Part shown: in pieces, positions 1 to 12,056 of the stretch
Layout of the letters: each line of letters begins with the position of its first letter
How positions within the stretch are numbered: position 1 is the stretch's first letter
Assembly (NCBI RefSeq): GCF_003597395.2
Contig: NC_133782.1
Location: 7,149,255-7,213,254 of the forward strand
Direction: 5' to 3'
Length of the DNA: 64,000 nucleotides
From: Chelonoidis abingdonii
Lineage: Eukaryota; Chordata; Testudines; Testudinidae
Translations under genes and position numbers: made by a program
Notes under the pieces: model-generated
Databases searched by the model: none
What the model was told of the DNA's origin: nothing
What the model saw: the letters and a program-made list of their open reading frames with translations, nothing else

Positions 1-150
1 TCGCCTGCCGGAGCCGGGGAGCAGCACGCACCATAGAGATGGGCGAAGAAGAAACCCAGACAAGACCTAGAGGGGAAAGTACCATAGAGATTACGGAAGA
101 CCTGGAGCCCGGCGAAGTACCATAGAGACTAGTGGAGGGAGGCCTCGACT
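1..150. repeat. GC-rich sequence with three spaced copies of ACCATAGAGA
   Basis: The 10-mer ACCATAGAGA occurs at 30-39, 81-90 and 119-128 (spacing 51 and 38 bp) in GC-rich sequence rich in GGCGAAG- and GAAGACC-like words. It looks like a degenerate minisatellite or the edge of a mobile element that begins before the window. I do not recognise the family. Confidence 0.35.
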
Positions 151-3043
151 ATGCTAACCAGCATGCAAGCGGTGGAGAAAATTAGCATGGACGTGCGGCG
201 GGCCGCGTCCCTTGAGCCCTGCCCAAGCCCCCAGTGCGGTAGAAGAGGCAGGGCCCGCGCTATAGGGCACGCTCAGGGCTCCCCAGCAACTGGTCTGGCT
301 GACAGGCTCTGTAGGATCAGGGCCTTTCACACAGGCCTGTGATTAGGCCCGTGAAAGTCAATGGGATGAATATGAATCCCAGGCACAGCTATGAGCGTGA
401 AGGTCGTGGGGTCAAATCTGAACATAGATTAAACCGGTTGTGCAGAGATTATTATTGGGATGCCCTGATATCACCATTGCACACTACAGCCATCTGGACC
501 CGTAGGGGTTATGCTGCAGGTGTTTCACGCTGGCCTTGTCTACACTACGCACAAACACTATTGTTTTAACTGTGCTGGTATATTTCAGGTAGGACAAGTC
601 CCATAATGTGGATGCAGTTTTACTGGTATAAATGTGCAGATGCATCTTTATGCTGTGTAACTGTCCAAATGAGGGGTTGTACCAATCTAACTATTTCATT
701 TTAAAAAAATATTTTTAAAAAATAAGTCCATAGCAGAAATAGGTAAATCAATATTTTTAAAAAAGCCTACATTTTCAGAACAATATACATCAGGATCCTC
801 CAAGAAAACTTGGAATTTCACTTTTCCCCAATCCCCACGCAAAGCAGGTATTTAAGGTTGCATTCACCCATTTCACACACACTTTTTTTTGAAGTTGCAC
901 CTGAAAAGCATAACCCCAAAACTCAAATTATCATAGCATAGTACAACCGTTATTTAATAATTTTAAATTTGAGTTATTTCTATAAAAAAAAGTTTACTGA
1001 ATGTTTATAATCAATACTGATTTTTGAACAAGGAGCTGCTTTATATATATATTATTGTCACAAGCACTTCAAAGTTACAGTTGAAGAGTACTAATAAATA
1101 CAACCAGTGTAAGATACAAATAAAAAATAACATAAGCTCTGAGTCTGTAACTTCAGATATAGTGCAACATCCATTAACCCTCTACACTTGTCCCTAATCA
1201 CCTTATTCTTATCTTCTATGGTCCTTTCTGAAGGCATGATCTAAAGTCAATTTAATTCAATGGAAAGATTCCTATTTACTTTAGTGGGCTTTGCTTCAGG
1301 CTTTTGGAATTAATCAGGAACAATGTAAATGTGTAAACAAGCCCTTAAAATGGAAACCCCAGAAAGTTTCTGGTTCCCAACCAGTTAGTACATTTTGAGC
1401 AGAGGAAGAACATCTTTTGTCCAAACACCCACCGCCACCACTCTTCAAATTATCTGACTTTGCCAACTCCTCCCTAATAGGTGGAGTTTATATGGAGACT
1501 TCTATATAGGTGGAGAGGATGGGGAGGTCCAATCCCTATGACCACTTCCTGCTTCTGCTATACAGAGAACCACACCTCAAACACAGGGAAAGGAGAGAAG
1601 GTTGTAGCACAGTGTAACTGATACCACAACTGCAATTACAGGTAAAAGGAACAAGAGTCACAAAAGCAGCAGGAAAAATGAAAATTTCTTGATTAAAAAA
1701 AACAAGGAAAAGTTTGACCAGGTGTGTGCAGTGGACCTGTCTACAGTATTGGTTCCTGGTTTCTTCACAGTTTCAGGAAAACAACAAATACGTTATTCAT
1801 TTTCCCTTCATGGACTTATGTTCACCAATATAAAGGGAAATTGAGACAAAAGTAGGTGCTGGACTGCAGCTATTGCTTCCAGTGACACACTGCTGCTCCA
1901 CCACACTATTTTAAGTGTGGAAATATAGAATGACATAAAATGATTATATAAATAATAATTTGGGGCACTAGTAATACACATGTTCAGAATGAATGTCTCC
2001 CCATATAGTTTTGGTAATGCCTAAAAGTTTCCTGTAGAGTTTAAGCTTTCATGGGGATGGGGAGTTTCTAGTCATTTTTGTTGCAAAGGAAATGTATTGA
2101 ATGTTACCTGAACAAGTATCTTTTTAATGAGTTTGCAAACAAAGAATACTTCTGAGAAGTGTTCATTTTCCTGTTTGTTTTAATGGAATGTTAAGGCTGA
2201 ACCCACATGCCTATATTAACTCTCACTTTCTTGGTAGAACTATCTAACTATTGTATATAAGTTTTAAACTAAGTTTTAAAAATGCAAATAATTTGTCTGT
2301 ATTAGTCTTGATTTGTTTTGTCTGCACTGTCAGCCCTTCTTCCCTGCTAACATCATAGTTTTATGAAGAAAAGCATGGATATTTTGGAGGATCAGTGTCT
2401 GATCATAGTAACTCAAACTTTATCCTAGTTTCAATGTATTATAAATACGTTATTGGCTGGGCAACCAACTAACTCATTGTCCCCTCTCTACCTTATACCA
2501 GGTGAAGTAAGTGTTGGATCATCCACTATGTAATGCCTGCTGACCTAATTAACTGTGTGCATAGTGGGGCACTCAGACTCCTAGTACTGTATGATCTGGA
2601 GCGCTAGCATTTAGAAGCACCAAGTCATATTGTACACAGGCTTCAAATGTGATGTGGAAAACAGGCCCTTAAGTCCTTCATTAAGGTAGGTGCTCTCAAT
2701 AGAGGAAGAAAGGAGTCTGGAAGTAATGAAGCTGTGAGAGGAGAGTGTCTGAAAAGCAAATGGGAAAATTTCCCCACTGAATTTCTTTCCTCCTCAGATG
2801 CTAAGCTCCTTCCATCCTTAGGACAAGTACCCCAGTGATGAACCCCTCATGTTTCTCCCACCCTACCTGCCAAAACTGCTGAGCTGTGTAGGAGAAATGG
2901 CAGCCTCTTCAAATGCCCTTCTGTGGCTTGAGGGCTGGATGAGATTGCTTAGAAACAAGCAGTCTTTAATGGTTATTATTTCAGAGTGACAATATGCTCC
3001 CAGCCTGGCAAGCAAGAGACTGGACCAAATAATAGTAACAACA
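151..3043. other. No gene recognised
   Basis: 151-600 is moderately GC-rich and contains a GGCCTTGTCTACACTA word at about 532-547, like the Harbinger-like termini elsewhere in the window, but no paired end is visible. 600-3043 is AT-rich unique sequence. Minus-strand reading did not show GID8 or any other gene. Confidence 0.4.
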
Positions 3044-3185
3044 TCTTTCATAGAATATCAGAGTTGGAAGAGGAGGTCATCTAGTCCAACCCGCTGCCCA
3101 AAGCAGGACCAATCCCCAAATTCCCAAAGCCACTGAGCTATCCCTCCCCCATGTGCCAGTGTCCTGCAGAAACTAGAGAACAGCA
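3044..3185 (-). repeat. CR1 LINE 3'-end fragment
   Basis: Starts CATAGAATATCAGAGTTGGA and continues with the GGTCATCTAGTCCAACCC block of CR1 3' UTRs, read on the minus strand. 5'-truncated, as is usual for CR1. Confidence 0.85.
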
Positions 3186-3359
3186 AGGTCTGTCATTAAT
3201 CTTTATTATTTTTTAATTTATATTTGAATTTTCCCCCTCAAAATAAGGGAAGAACCAAAAAAAAAAAAAAGTAAATGAATGGAAAGGGAGGATAAAGAAA
3301 GAGGGGCAGAGAGAGGAATGGAGGAATGATGTATCTGTTTTTGTTCACTAGGAATTAAT

Positions 3360-3520
3360 CAGAGATTTATAAAAAGGCCAAATCTTTTCAAAATGTTTGA
3401 GGTGCCTCTTCTCAGAAATGTTACCAGGTCTTTAGCAGCCGGGTCAGCCAACTCTCTGTGCCAAGCTTCTATCTCTGGAGGCAGTCCACTTTTCCATCTC
3501 AGCAGCATGACTTGTTTTGG
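3360..3520 (-). repeat. L1-like LINE ORF2 C-terminal remnant
   Basis: The minus strand reads MLLRWKSGLPPEIEAWHREL and then a degenerate tail ending KRFGLFIN, resembling the WKSxxPPxxxxW motif near the end of L1/Tx1-type ORF2 proteins. No other ORF2 domain is present. The family assignment is a guess from this motif. Confidence 0.4.
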
Positions 3521-3632
3521 CTACAGCTAAGCACTGCTCTAGAAAACCAAGCTTTCCATGAGTGGGAGAGCTTCCAAGATGATGGGATATATCCCAAAAT
3601 ACATTTCTGGGAAATCTTTTATTAACTACCAC

Positions 3633-4514
3633 TTTGTAAGGACTTTAAAAAGTAGGATAAAAGGGACTTCTACACTAGTTACAAAATGTTAGGCTCATAC
3701 TGGACGGTTTGGGAGAATTTTACACTTTTTTTTGTAAATTTGGTGCAGCAGCTGCAGTTAATTTTTAAGTTTATTAATAATTGTTGAAAAACTTCCTTGG
3801 ATATTAAAATGGTGTCTGGTATTAAAAAGGTGGAATAGAATCCTGTAGAGCCAAAAACAAACAGAAATCTCTGCAGAAATCCACCAGAATTTGGCTAAAA
3901 TCCCAGGGAAAGACCAAATATGCACTTATTTTCCAAAATTCTCTGTTGGTTGTGAACCCTCCACTAAACATTTTGCTTTGCTTTCATGAAAAGTATTAAA
4001 ATGAGTGTTAAGTATTTTGTATCTGTGTGAATCTAGAGCTCAAGAAAGGTGGTGAATCAACAGCCTTGGAGAATCTAGTGCTCCAGAGACATGCCCACAT
4101 GACAGCCCATCATCTAGTGTTTGTGGGAGGTGCTGGAAACGAAGAAGGCCTTTATCTGTAGAACAGGTATAGCATGAGCACAAGCAGCAGCAATGCAAGT
4201 TTCCAAATATTTAAGGTGTCTGGATTATCAAAATGAAGAAAGGTACCATCTGTCACTCCCCACTCCAGGGAAAGCTCATTCACGATTTATACTCCCTACC
4301 TTTGCCTCCTGGGGTAATGCCATCTTTAGTCTCTTTCTGGCTGCTGAAAATGGCTTTGCAGAGTCTGCTATAGTGCCCCTAATGGAGAGGAGGAGTATGC
4401 TGGGATACAGAGTGTAAAACAATTGTCCAATTCTAGGGCTCCAAATTTTTAAGGGCCATTGAAAAATTAGACTGTCTTGAAAAAACTTGTATGTTGTAGC
4501 CATGTCAGTCCCAG
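3633..4514. other. No feature recognised
   Basis: Ordinary AT-rich sequence. Overlapping short open frames at 4193-4503 on both strands show no family resemblance. Confidence 0.4.
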
Positions 4515-4640
4515 GATATTAAAGAGACAAGGTGGATAAGATAATATCTTTTATTGGTCCAACTTCTGTTGGTGAGAGAAACAAGCTTTCAAGAGCTCTT
4601 CTTCAGTCCTGTCTCTTGAAAAAAAAATGAGTCATCTGTT
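4515..4640 (-). repeat. Penelope-type/SINE-like repeat: CTGAAGAAGAGCTC...GAAAGCTTG module
   Basis: On the minus strand it reads CTGAAGAAGAGCTCTTGAAA, then CACCAACAGAAGTTGGACCA and AAAAGATATTATCTTATCC. This is a common sauropsid interspersed repeat, related to the pair at 15.15 kb. The family name is inferred. Confidence 0.5.
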
Positions 4641-4734
4641 CACTTTACCATTTCCCTACAAATGCACCCGAATCCAGATTTGAAGGTACCATCTCTAGGA
4701 GGATGAGAAGACAGTGAAATTTCTATGCCTGTTG

Positions 4735-4960
4735 TTAGTAGTAGTAGTTTAGCAGCGCATCTAGATGCCAACGTTCCATTGTGCTAAAACTTGCACAAAA
4801 ATAATGAAGAGATGGCTTCTACTCCCAAGAGTTTACAAGCTAACAGGTGGATACAACAAAAAAGGAGCACAAGGAAGAAATGAGACAATACTGATCAGCA
4901 TAAGCAATGGTCACAATACACCAACTGCCTAACAATTGTTGTTTTTAGTAAGCATCACAG
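4735..4960 (+). repeat. SINE-like repeat (old)
   Basis: TAGTAGTTTAGCAGCGCATC, then CATTGTGCTAAAACTTGCAC and AGAGTTTACAAGCTAACAGG match the GTAGCGCCTAGAGGCC...GTGCTAGGCGCTGTACAAA...GAGCTTACAATCTAA pattern of an old amniote SINE. A second copy is at 41975-42090. Confidence 0.4.
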
Positions 4961-5536
4961 CAGAGATGAGTTTTTAGGAAGGGTATGAAGGAAGACAATG
5001 TGGTGGTTTGGTGGATATTTATGGGAAGCTCCTCCAGTGCATAAGGGGCAGCACAGGAGAAAGCATGAAGGTGTCCGTTGGAACATTTTTTAAATTGCTT
5101 GTCAGCCTTAAAGTCTCTTTGCTAGTCTCAGTGTTCTCAATTAAGACAAATTGTGCTGGTGTTTTTTATCACATGAATCTGGGACTGAACGGAGACCAAA
5201 CTCATTTCATGCAGACCACCAAAGAAACAACTGTCAAATGGTTAATTCTGGTCACTACCAATCTAGTCTGGAGTCTCACTCCAACATAGAAGAGGTCAGC
5301 GGCTCTATGGTCTGTTATTCAGTCTCCTGTGCTAGCCAGCCTACCATGAATTTCAGTTGTACTGCCACATGGATACTAGTGCTGTGTGAAACTCAGCCGT
5401 TTAATTTTGTAGGAGTTTGTGGAAACCATTTTCTTTGGTCATGGACTTGCATGTTGTAACTTCTAAGTAAGAAGAAATTAAGTTGAAGCCCTGCTCTCAT
5501 CCAAAACACTCAACCCCCTAAATCAGCCTAAATTCA

Positions 5537-5605
5537 TTCATAGAATTATAGGACTGGAAGGGACCTTGAGAAGTCATCTAGTCCAGTCCCCTGCATAATC
5601 AGCTT
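5537..5605 (-). repeat. CR1 LINE 3'-end fragment
   Basis: TCATAGAATTATAGGACTGG, then AGTCATCTAGTCCAGTCCCC; the extreme 3' end of a CR1 read in antisense. Confidence 0.85.
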
Positions 5606-6448
5606 GGGCTTGCTCAAAAGGTTTGTGAGCCTCTACAAACCTAGACTAGTTTAGAGTTTGTGACAAAACAGAAAAGCAAGTGTTTTTGTGTAGTTTCATA
5701 ATGAATATGCTGTGCAATTCTAGCTTACACATAGTTAAATACCAAAAATTAAAAACAATTTCTCTCATGAAGAAAGATCTTTTAGGACTTGACTATTGAA
5801 AAGGAAATCAGTTTGTTTGCTGAGCAGTGGAAAAGGGAATTTCTGAGATGCAAATTGAGCAGTTCTGAAATACAGATGAAACGTTATTTCTAATAGGGTA
5901 GAAGAATCCTCTTGTTTGGACAACATATCTTGATAATACAGTATTGGAGATGCATCTCCAGTAAATATGATGGAGGCAACTGATAAGTGAAACTAGCTGG
6001 GCCAAATCTAGTGGTGGTGCAAGCATGGAATCCTCTAAGCCAAAAGGAGATATAAAGCATGAGGTAGATTTACGTATTGGGCATAAATGTATCTTGCATC
6101 AGTTTAGTATCTGGGAGGATGCAAAATTGATAACTTAATACCTGGAGGGAACAATGGAGGGTGCATATAATAGAAAATACAACTGCAAGGACCTGGAGAG
6201 TAGAGTGTGGTGCATACTTTTTTATACTTACATTTTACTTCCTTGATGTGTAAATTACTTGTTTTATCTATCTGACAAATGCCACAATGCTAGTGTTTTC
6301 ACTACATTCCCTATTATTCTAGAGATTATATCACAGGTGAATTTAGTCTGTCAAAACTTCCCAATATTTTTTTCAAATAGGTCAAGGTATTCAGTTTATT
6401 GGAGCTCTGTAGTTGCAGAACAAAATTAAGGTGGTGGTGTCTACTTTT

Positions 6449-6475
6449 AATAATAATAATAATAATAATAATAAT
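6449..6475. repeat. (TAA)n microsatellite
   Basis: About nine uninterrupted TAA units. It abuts the MIR-like element at 6478 and probably grew from that element's A/T-rich end. Confidence 0.9.
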
Positions 6476-6477
6476 GT

Positions 6478-6720
6478 TTTGTATTTTTGTAGCACCTTTC
6501 ATCAAGGGATCTCTGTGCTTTACAACCAATAATGAATTAAGCCTCACTACGTCCTTACGAGTGAGGTAAGTATTAATATCCTCCTTTTATGGTTGAAGAA
6601 AAAGAGGCTGATTTAGCTAATGTCACAAAAGGAAGTTAATAGCACTGGGAATTGGAACCCAGATTATGTAACATCACATCCAATCCAGGGCTTTTACCAC
6701 TATACTCTCTCAATCATTTT
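6478..6720 (-). repeat. MIR/CORE-SINE-like element
   Basis: GTAGCACCTTTCATCAAGGG, CTTTACAA, GAGTGAGGTAAGTATTAATA, AGGCTGATTTAGCTAATGTC and GGAACCCAGATTATGTAACA follow the reverse of the MIR pattern (3' CORE end first, A/B-box end last). Confidence 0.6.
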
Positions 6721-7544
6721 TATATGTTCAGCTTCAAAATACACATTTATTGGAAATGAATAGTTTTACACTATTAGTACTAAGCACATTTTTAATTTTA
6801 CTATATTTTCTGATTATGTTCTTAGTCCTTATATTGCATGAAACTCCATTGAAATCAATTAAATGAATGGGGTTCTGTGCAAGTGCAAAAGTCCACCCCC
6901 AAAAGCAGCTTAGAGGATCACGGTTTTACAGAAAACTACTGCAAAAAATAGCACCTGTCTGGTTCTATAATACATTGTATATTTACATGTGGCAAAGTAC
7001 TTTTTTGTAGAACAATGGTCCTTGAGTGTCTATCAAACTTTCGAGTCACTGACACCAGGTCTTTACCCTCCCCCAGACAAATCCCAATTAGTCTGGTTTT
7101 GCAAAGTCTATGATAATGGAGAGGGTTTATCAGTATTTAAGGTATTTTAAAAAAACTAAATAGTACATTATTTAAAAATAAAATGGAGTTTATTAGGCAT
7201 CTTCAGTTACAGTAGTGATTAAGTGATACTTCAAATACCATTACAGGTACAACAGAACGGAAAGGAGATAACAGAAAGATTAACATTGTCATTGAATAAA
7301 CAGATATGAAAAATGTTGTTTGTGTGGGCAGCTGGGTCTCCCAGAGAATTCTGCTTCCTGATTTCTTTGCAATTTTAGTCATCCAACCAAATACCATTGA
7401 GGATTTGCTTTTGAGGGAGGAGGGAATGGGGCTGATCTTGGGTCTGGACAGTTGTTTCCAGGCAGATGCAGCTTCTCTGCCCTATTAAGTGTAAAATCAC
7501 CATATGACAAAGCTATGTTTACTCCCCAGGATAAGTCACTGTAA

Positions 7545-7755
7545 AGATATTTAGTACTGCTACAGTGCCTTTCAGCCTAGGATCTCAAAGCACCTTGCCA
7601 ATAATGAATTAAACTTCTTTAACTCCTGTGAGGTAAGAATTATCCCCCTTTTTACTGCTGTGAAAACTGAGGCACAGAGACGTTAATTTGCGCAAAGTCA
7701 CCGAGGAAGGCGGTGGAAGAGCTTAAGAAGAGAACCCAGGAGTCCTCCCACCACT
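7545..7755 (-). repeat. MIR/CORE-SINE-like element
   Basis: TACAGTGCCTTTCAGCCTAG, CTGTGAGGTAAGAATTATCC, AAACTGAGGCACAGAGACGT, GCAAAGTCACCGAGG and GAACCCAGGAGTCC match the same pattern as 6478-6720, in the same orientation. Other weak traces lie at 12630-12770, 20385-20440 and 20730-20855. Confidence 0.65.
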
Positions 7756-8194
7756 GCATCAAAATAGTGCATGTGCCACAGTGGTGGTGCCAGCTGCTGT
7801 TTGCACTTCAGTAGGAAGAGAGGGGTTCCCCTAGCTGCCCCCTGCGGATACCTCTCCCTTCAGAGGTTATGGCCCTGGCTGTCTCCCCTATGAAACTTGC
7901 GGTCTCGGCCGCTTGGCAGCAGACACCTGCCCTGCCGCCTTGGAGCTCTGCTGCTCCCCCTGTGCCCGGCGCCTGCCCGTGCAGGGAGCTACCCACGGGC
8001 TGGTCTGTCAGAGTCTCTCCTGCCCCCGGGGAGTGCGCGCGGCGCTTCCCCTCCTGCCCCCGAGGCTGCGTCCCGCCTCCTCGCGCTCTGTTTTCCGAAC
8101 GGCAGTTGCCTGCAGCGCCCCACAAGTCCTCACGGGAGCAGTGTGTAGAACAGAGCGGGGAGCGCCGGCCGGTTGACTCTCTGGGCCACGCCTC

Positions 8195-8334
8195 GCCGCC
8201 ATGTCAGTCTCTATGGTAGCTGGGGAGGAGTGGTGTCCCGCGCCCAGCGTTGAGGAGCTGCTGCGAGGAGGAAATGGCGGCTCGACTCGGCTGAGGCGCC
8301 CGGTGGCGGCGAGACCTGTCCCCTCCTCCCGACG
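8195..8334 (+). other. DIDO1: Probable DIDO1 first exon (5' UTR); 5' end approximate
   Basis: GC-rich sequence ends in a consensus donor, GACG|GTGAGT, with cut after 8334. It lies upstream of the first coding exon on the same strand, with about 22.6 kb between. The transcription start is not visible; I place it before the ATG at 8201 only by inference. An additional unseen 5' UTR exon in the intron is possible. No other plausible promoter-like GC-rich region lies between here and 30.9 kb. Confidence 0.5.
8201..8334 (+). other. Upstream ORF in the DIDO1 leader (first part)
   Basis: ATG at 8201 has a full Kozak context (GCCGCC before it). The frame is open for 44 codons to the donor at 8334, starting MSVSMVAGEEWCPAPSVEEL. 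Spliced to the acceptor at 30928 it would add R-Y-I-S and stop at the TAG at 30938-30940, giving 48 codons ending 9 nt before the main ATG. The ORF and stop are read directly; the splice is inferred. A second small uORF starts at 8274 (MAARLG, then stop). Confidence 0.5.
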
Positions 8335-9730
8335 GTGAGTGAGAGAGGCGGCCTGAGGTGAATCCAGGACACCAGGGTACACCGCCCGCACGGAGGCGGG
8401 GGGTGCGGAGAAAGGGTGGTCGCCGCCTACGGCCTGGGGGCGCTGGGCCTGGCTAGAAAATGGAGCAGGGCAGGCCCGGCCAGGCGGCTTCAGGGCCCCC
8501 GGAGGGTCAGCGAGCCCTGTTTTCGGGGGTAGTGTCGGCTCGACCCGGTTCTGCGGGCAAGTCGGCGGCCTGGCGCGGTACCAGCGGAGGCGGGCCGCTC
8601 GATGCAGGGCCCCTGAGGGAAGCGAAAGGAGCCTCCCTGTAAGCAGTGAGGGCTGTCGGGCCGCAGCGGAGGGACGTCGCCCTCGCCGGACGGAGCAGGG
8701 TGTCGGAGGCGGGGTGACCGTTGAGATACAAGATGATCGACATCATAATCGAGCTGATATCAAACCACTTCTCTGTGATGTCACGATCCGTCTCCCCTTT
8801 CTGCCCTACTGTTTCCCCCCGGCCCCGCATAGCGGGTGAGAGGGGCTCGGGTGATGTGGTGGTTGTGGTGGGACACCCGCAGTTGGGAGGTCGTTTGATG
8901 GGAGTGATGAAATGTGGGGAGACAGTCATCCTGATGTAGGGGTCATTTGGGTGGGAATGAAATTCATCCAAGCTCGGGTGCTTTGTTTTTTTTCCTGGGG
9001 AAGTTAGAAGTAAATTCAGTCTGTATTGGTGAGTTACATAGAAGAGGTGAATTTCACCTTGTTTTGGTGATTTAGTCTTAAGGTAGGAGCCAAGGAATTG
9101 AAACTCTTTTGGCTTCCTATAAACTATTCAGTAACTTTCCAGCCTCTACATTTTTCTTTTCTCCAGTTCTAATGGTGCCAGATGCCATCTTTTGTATGTG
9201 ATTACCGTTGTGATTTCCTGGCACCGTTAAGGATCCTGTGCTACTTTCTGCAAGAATTTCTGTCCTAAATTGCCCCTGTAGATTCAATCCAATTAAAAAT
9301 AGCTAGAGTAGGTTTCATGCTTCATCCCAGACTTTGCTGCATTTCGGTGATGGGTGAAGTAATTCTTTTTCTGTAATTTGTCAGTTTGAACTTGTGAAAT
9401 GCTTTGTAATCCTTTTGAGATGAAAATTGCTATATAAAATATGAAACAATTTAATTTTTCCTGTAGTTTACATGATCACTTTTAAAACCTAGTATGACAC
9501 CTTGTTTACTTTGCTGGTGTGTGTCTGGGTTCTGTGTACTCCTTCCATTTAGGAATTTCAGGAAAAAACTGATCTATTTTATGTATCACATAAAGGTTTT
9601 ATGTAATCCATAATTCTTCAAGACTGTATTTTTCTTGATGGATAAACCTATCTTTTGTTTTTTTTCTCAGAAACCATTATTTTTAAAATATTTAAACTTA
9701 CACAATCCTATTTAATTTATTGTTCACTTA

Positions 9731-10227
9731 TAGGGCCCTACCAATTTCATGGTCATGAAAAATGCACCACGGACTGTGAAATCTGGGCTTGTCTGTTTTT
9801 ACCCTATACTATACAGAGCTGGGTGGCCGGAGAGTGGCAGCTGCTGACTGAGGCCCAGCTCTGAGGCAGCAATGCAGAATAAGGGGTGGATATGCCATAC
9901 CATGCTGTCCTTGCTTTTGTGCTGCTGCTGCTGCTGGTGGCTTTGCCTTCAGAGATGGGCAGCTGCCGGCCGGGAGCCTCTCTCCAGCTGCCCAGCTCTG
10001 AAGGCAGCACTGCCACCAGCAGCAGCGCAGAAGTAAGAATAGCACTACCACAACCTCCCCTACAATAACACTGTGACCCCCCCACAACTCCTTTTTGGGT
10101 CAGGACCCCTACAGTTACATAACCATGACATTTCAGATTTAAATAGCTGAAATCATGAAATATATCATTTTTTAAATCTTCTGACTGTGAAATTGACAAA
10201 AATGGACCTGAATTTGGTAGGACAGTA
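9731..10227. mobile_element. Non-autonomous hAT-type DNA transposon with 8-bp TSD
   Basis: Terminal inverted repeats TAGGGCCCTACCAATTTCAT and (right end, antisense) TACTGTCCTACCAAATTCAG. Flanked by TTCACTTA (9723-9730) and TTCATTTA (10228-10235), a 7/8 match. The interior is GC-rich with CTG/CAG-rich parts and has no transposase frame. Confidence 0.75.
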
Positions 10228-11820
10228 TTCATTTAGCAGTCGGTCATCAGATGAACCTTTTTTTTAAAAGTATGTTCTCATTATTGCTGATATCAGTGAC
10301 AGATGGTAATGTAAATTAATTTAGTCTCTAAGTATGTTTTTCGTTTCTAGCAATTTAATTAACCATACAACCAATTGAATTGTTGGTTGAGGAAAAATAA
10401 ATGAAATTCAGCTGAACATGTGAAGTCTTATTTTATTAATTTATAATTTTACAGTTGCAGGAAATGATGGGGGTGGGGGTCAGACAGTCATTTAATGACA
10501 GTAGATATTGAGATTCAAAAAGTTTAAGCTTTATAATATTAAAACACAAATTGTCAACATCACAAGTTAAAATGTGCAAAGTAAGTATCTTTAAATCCAA
10601 CTCTAATATGTTCTCAAACAGCATTTTTTGTACTTTGCCTATCTGTAAATTTCAGTTATCATCAATGGAAATATATTTTCCTGGGTTTGTATGTGTATGG
10701 TGAAATCTCCATTTACTGACATTATCAATAAAAATAGAATCCTTCTAGCCTAAATATGTATTATAGATTGTAGTCAATTTTTTTAGCATATGAAAGACTG
10801 GAAATATAGTTGGCTTTTGGATCTTTCCATAAGAACAAATGTAGTAGTATCTTCTATGCACAAATTACCTTTTCAGAGTTAGCTGTTAGGGGGTTTCAGA
10901 AACAGACTGCACTGAAAGGTGCTTAGATCCAATCTAGAGGAAGACCAAAGGATTATGTTAGCCTTCAGCCTTCTTTGAAGCTGTGTGACATTATCCTGCA
11001 CCTTGAAGTGAATGGGATATTTGCTGTTGATTTCTATTAGAGTAGGATTAGAGTTTTGAATCATTTAATATAACATTTAAGGTTTTGAGATACAGTGAGA
11101 CACTAAACCCATTAAGTATTGTGTCTAGTTAAACAAACTTGTTTTGGACTGTGGAGTTTCAATATTTCAGAATGTATATAATGAGTTATAGGTTTTTAAA
11201 GTGTTCGGTTAATATGCAAGATGCATTGACTAGAATAATGCAATTAATAATTACCTCACACAGTGTTTTTAATCTTCAAAGTATTTTACAGAAAGTTTAG
11301 CTGTAATTGTATGTTGTATTAGCAGTGTTTGTATTTTTTTTAAAGTAATGCAAGTAGAACTGATTTCAGAATATTATATAAAACTCTGAATTCCTAAGAT
11401 CCAGCTTTCATTAAATAACCAGGAGATAATGAGGGAGACTTAGCCAGAAAAAGAGTGTTAGTCATTTTCAGAAAGTAAAGTATATTTAGCTCTTCAACCA
11501 AAAAGTAGTCTCTGTTTTTTATGGTTGTACAGCTGGATTCTGAACTTGTACTAACTCTCCAATTCAGCCATGAACTTCAGCTAGGCTAGGTAGATGACTT
11601 CCCATTCTTACTGTGGTGCATTCTCACCCTCTTCTCCCCAGTTTTTTCCAGTTGAGCATTATAAGCTGTTAGCCCAGCTTCTGCATTTCTCTTATTTTTG
11701 GACTTGCCTTGCTTTTGGTTGTCACTACTAGACTTTTTTTCCCCCCTTCAAGTTTCCAGTTGGTGCAACCAGCGCTGGCAAAACTAAGGTAGATAGATCA
11801 CTGGTGGCTTTCTTAACTAA

Positions 11821-12054
11821 GGGTATGTCTACACTAGAGACCTTTCAGCAGCACAGCTGTACTGTTGCAGCTGCATTACTGTAAGATCTCTCACCTAGCT
11901 GCTGTATGCTGACAGGAGAATTAAACCACCCCCAACAAGTGGCAGTAGCTATGTTGGCAGAAGAAGCTCTCCCACCGACTTAGCGTTGTGCACACTACCA
12001 CTCCCCTGAGCAACATAAGTTTTGCTGACATAAGTAGTAGTGTAGATATGGCTT
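11821..12054. mobile_element. Harbinger-like MITE
   Basis: Left end GGGTATGTCTACACTAGAGA; right end GTAGTGTAGATATGGCTT, its approximate inverse. A second element begins only about 3 bp further on. Confidence 0.6.
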
Positions 12055-12056
12055 GT

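Larger units (their letters stand above)
7850..8720. promoter_or_regulatory. CpG island, probable DIDO1 promoter and possibly bidirectional
   Basis: A roughly 870-bp block is strongly GC-rich with many CpGs in an otherwise AT-rich window. Two YY1-type motifs (ATGGCGGC core) face opposite ways: minus strand at 8194-8204 and plus strand at 8271-8282, inside the probable first exon. I see no clear TATA box, as expected for a housekeeping CpG promoter. In mammals DIDO1 shares such a promoter head-to-head with GID8. Short open frames on both strands here come from high GC and are not genes. Confidence 0.75.

Noticed and set aside
1..7800. GID8 on the minus strand as divergent neighbour
   Set aside because: Looked for its start region and C-terminal coding sequence in antisense and found no match; expectation from mammalian synteny only.
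7808..8971. Overlapping long frames on both strands in the CpG island
   Set aside because: High GC leaves few stops; the frames overlap each other, show no domain, and lack splice or conservation support. Only the 8201 frame is kept, as a uORF.
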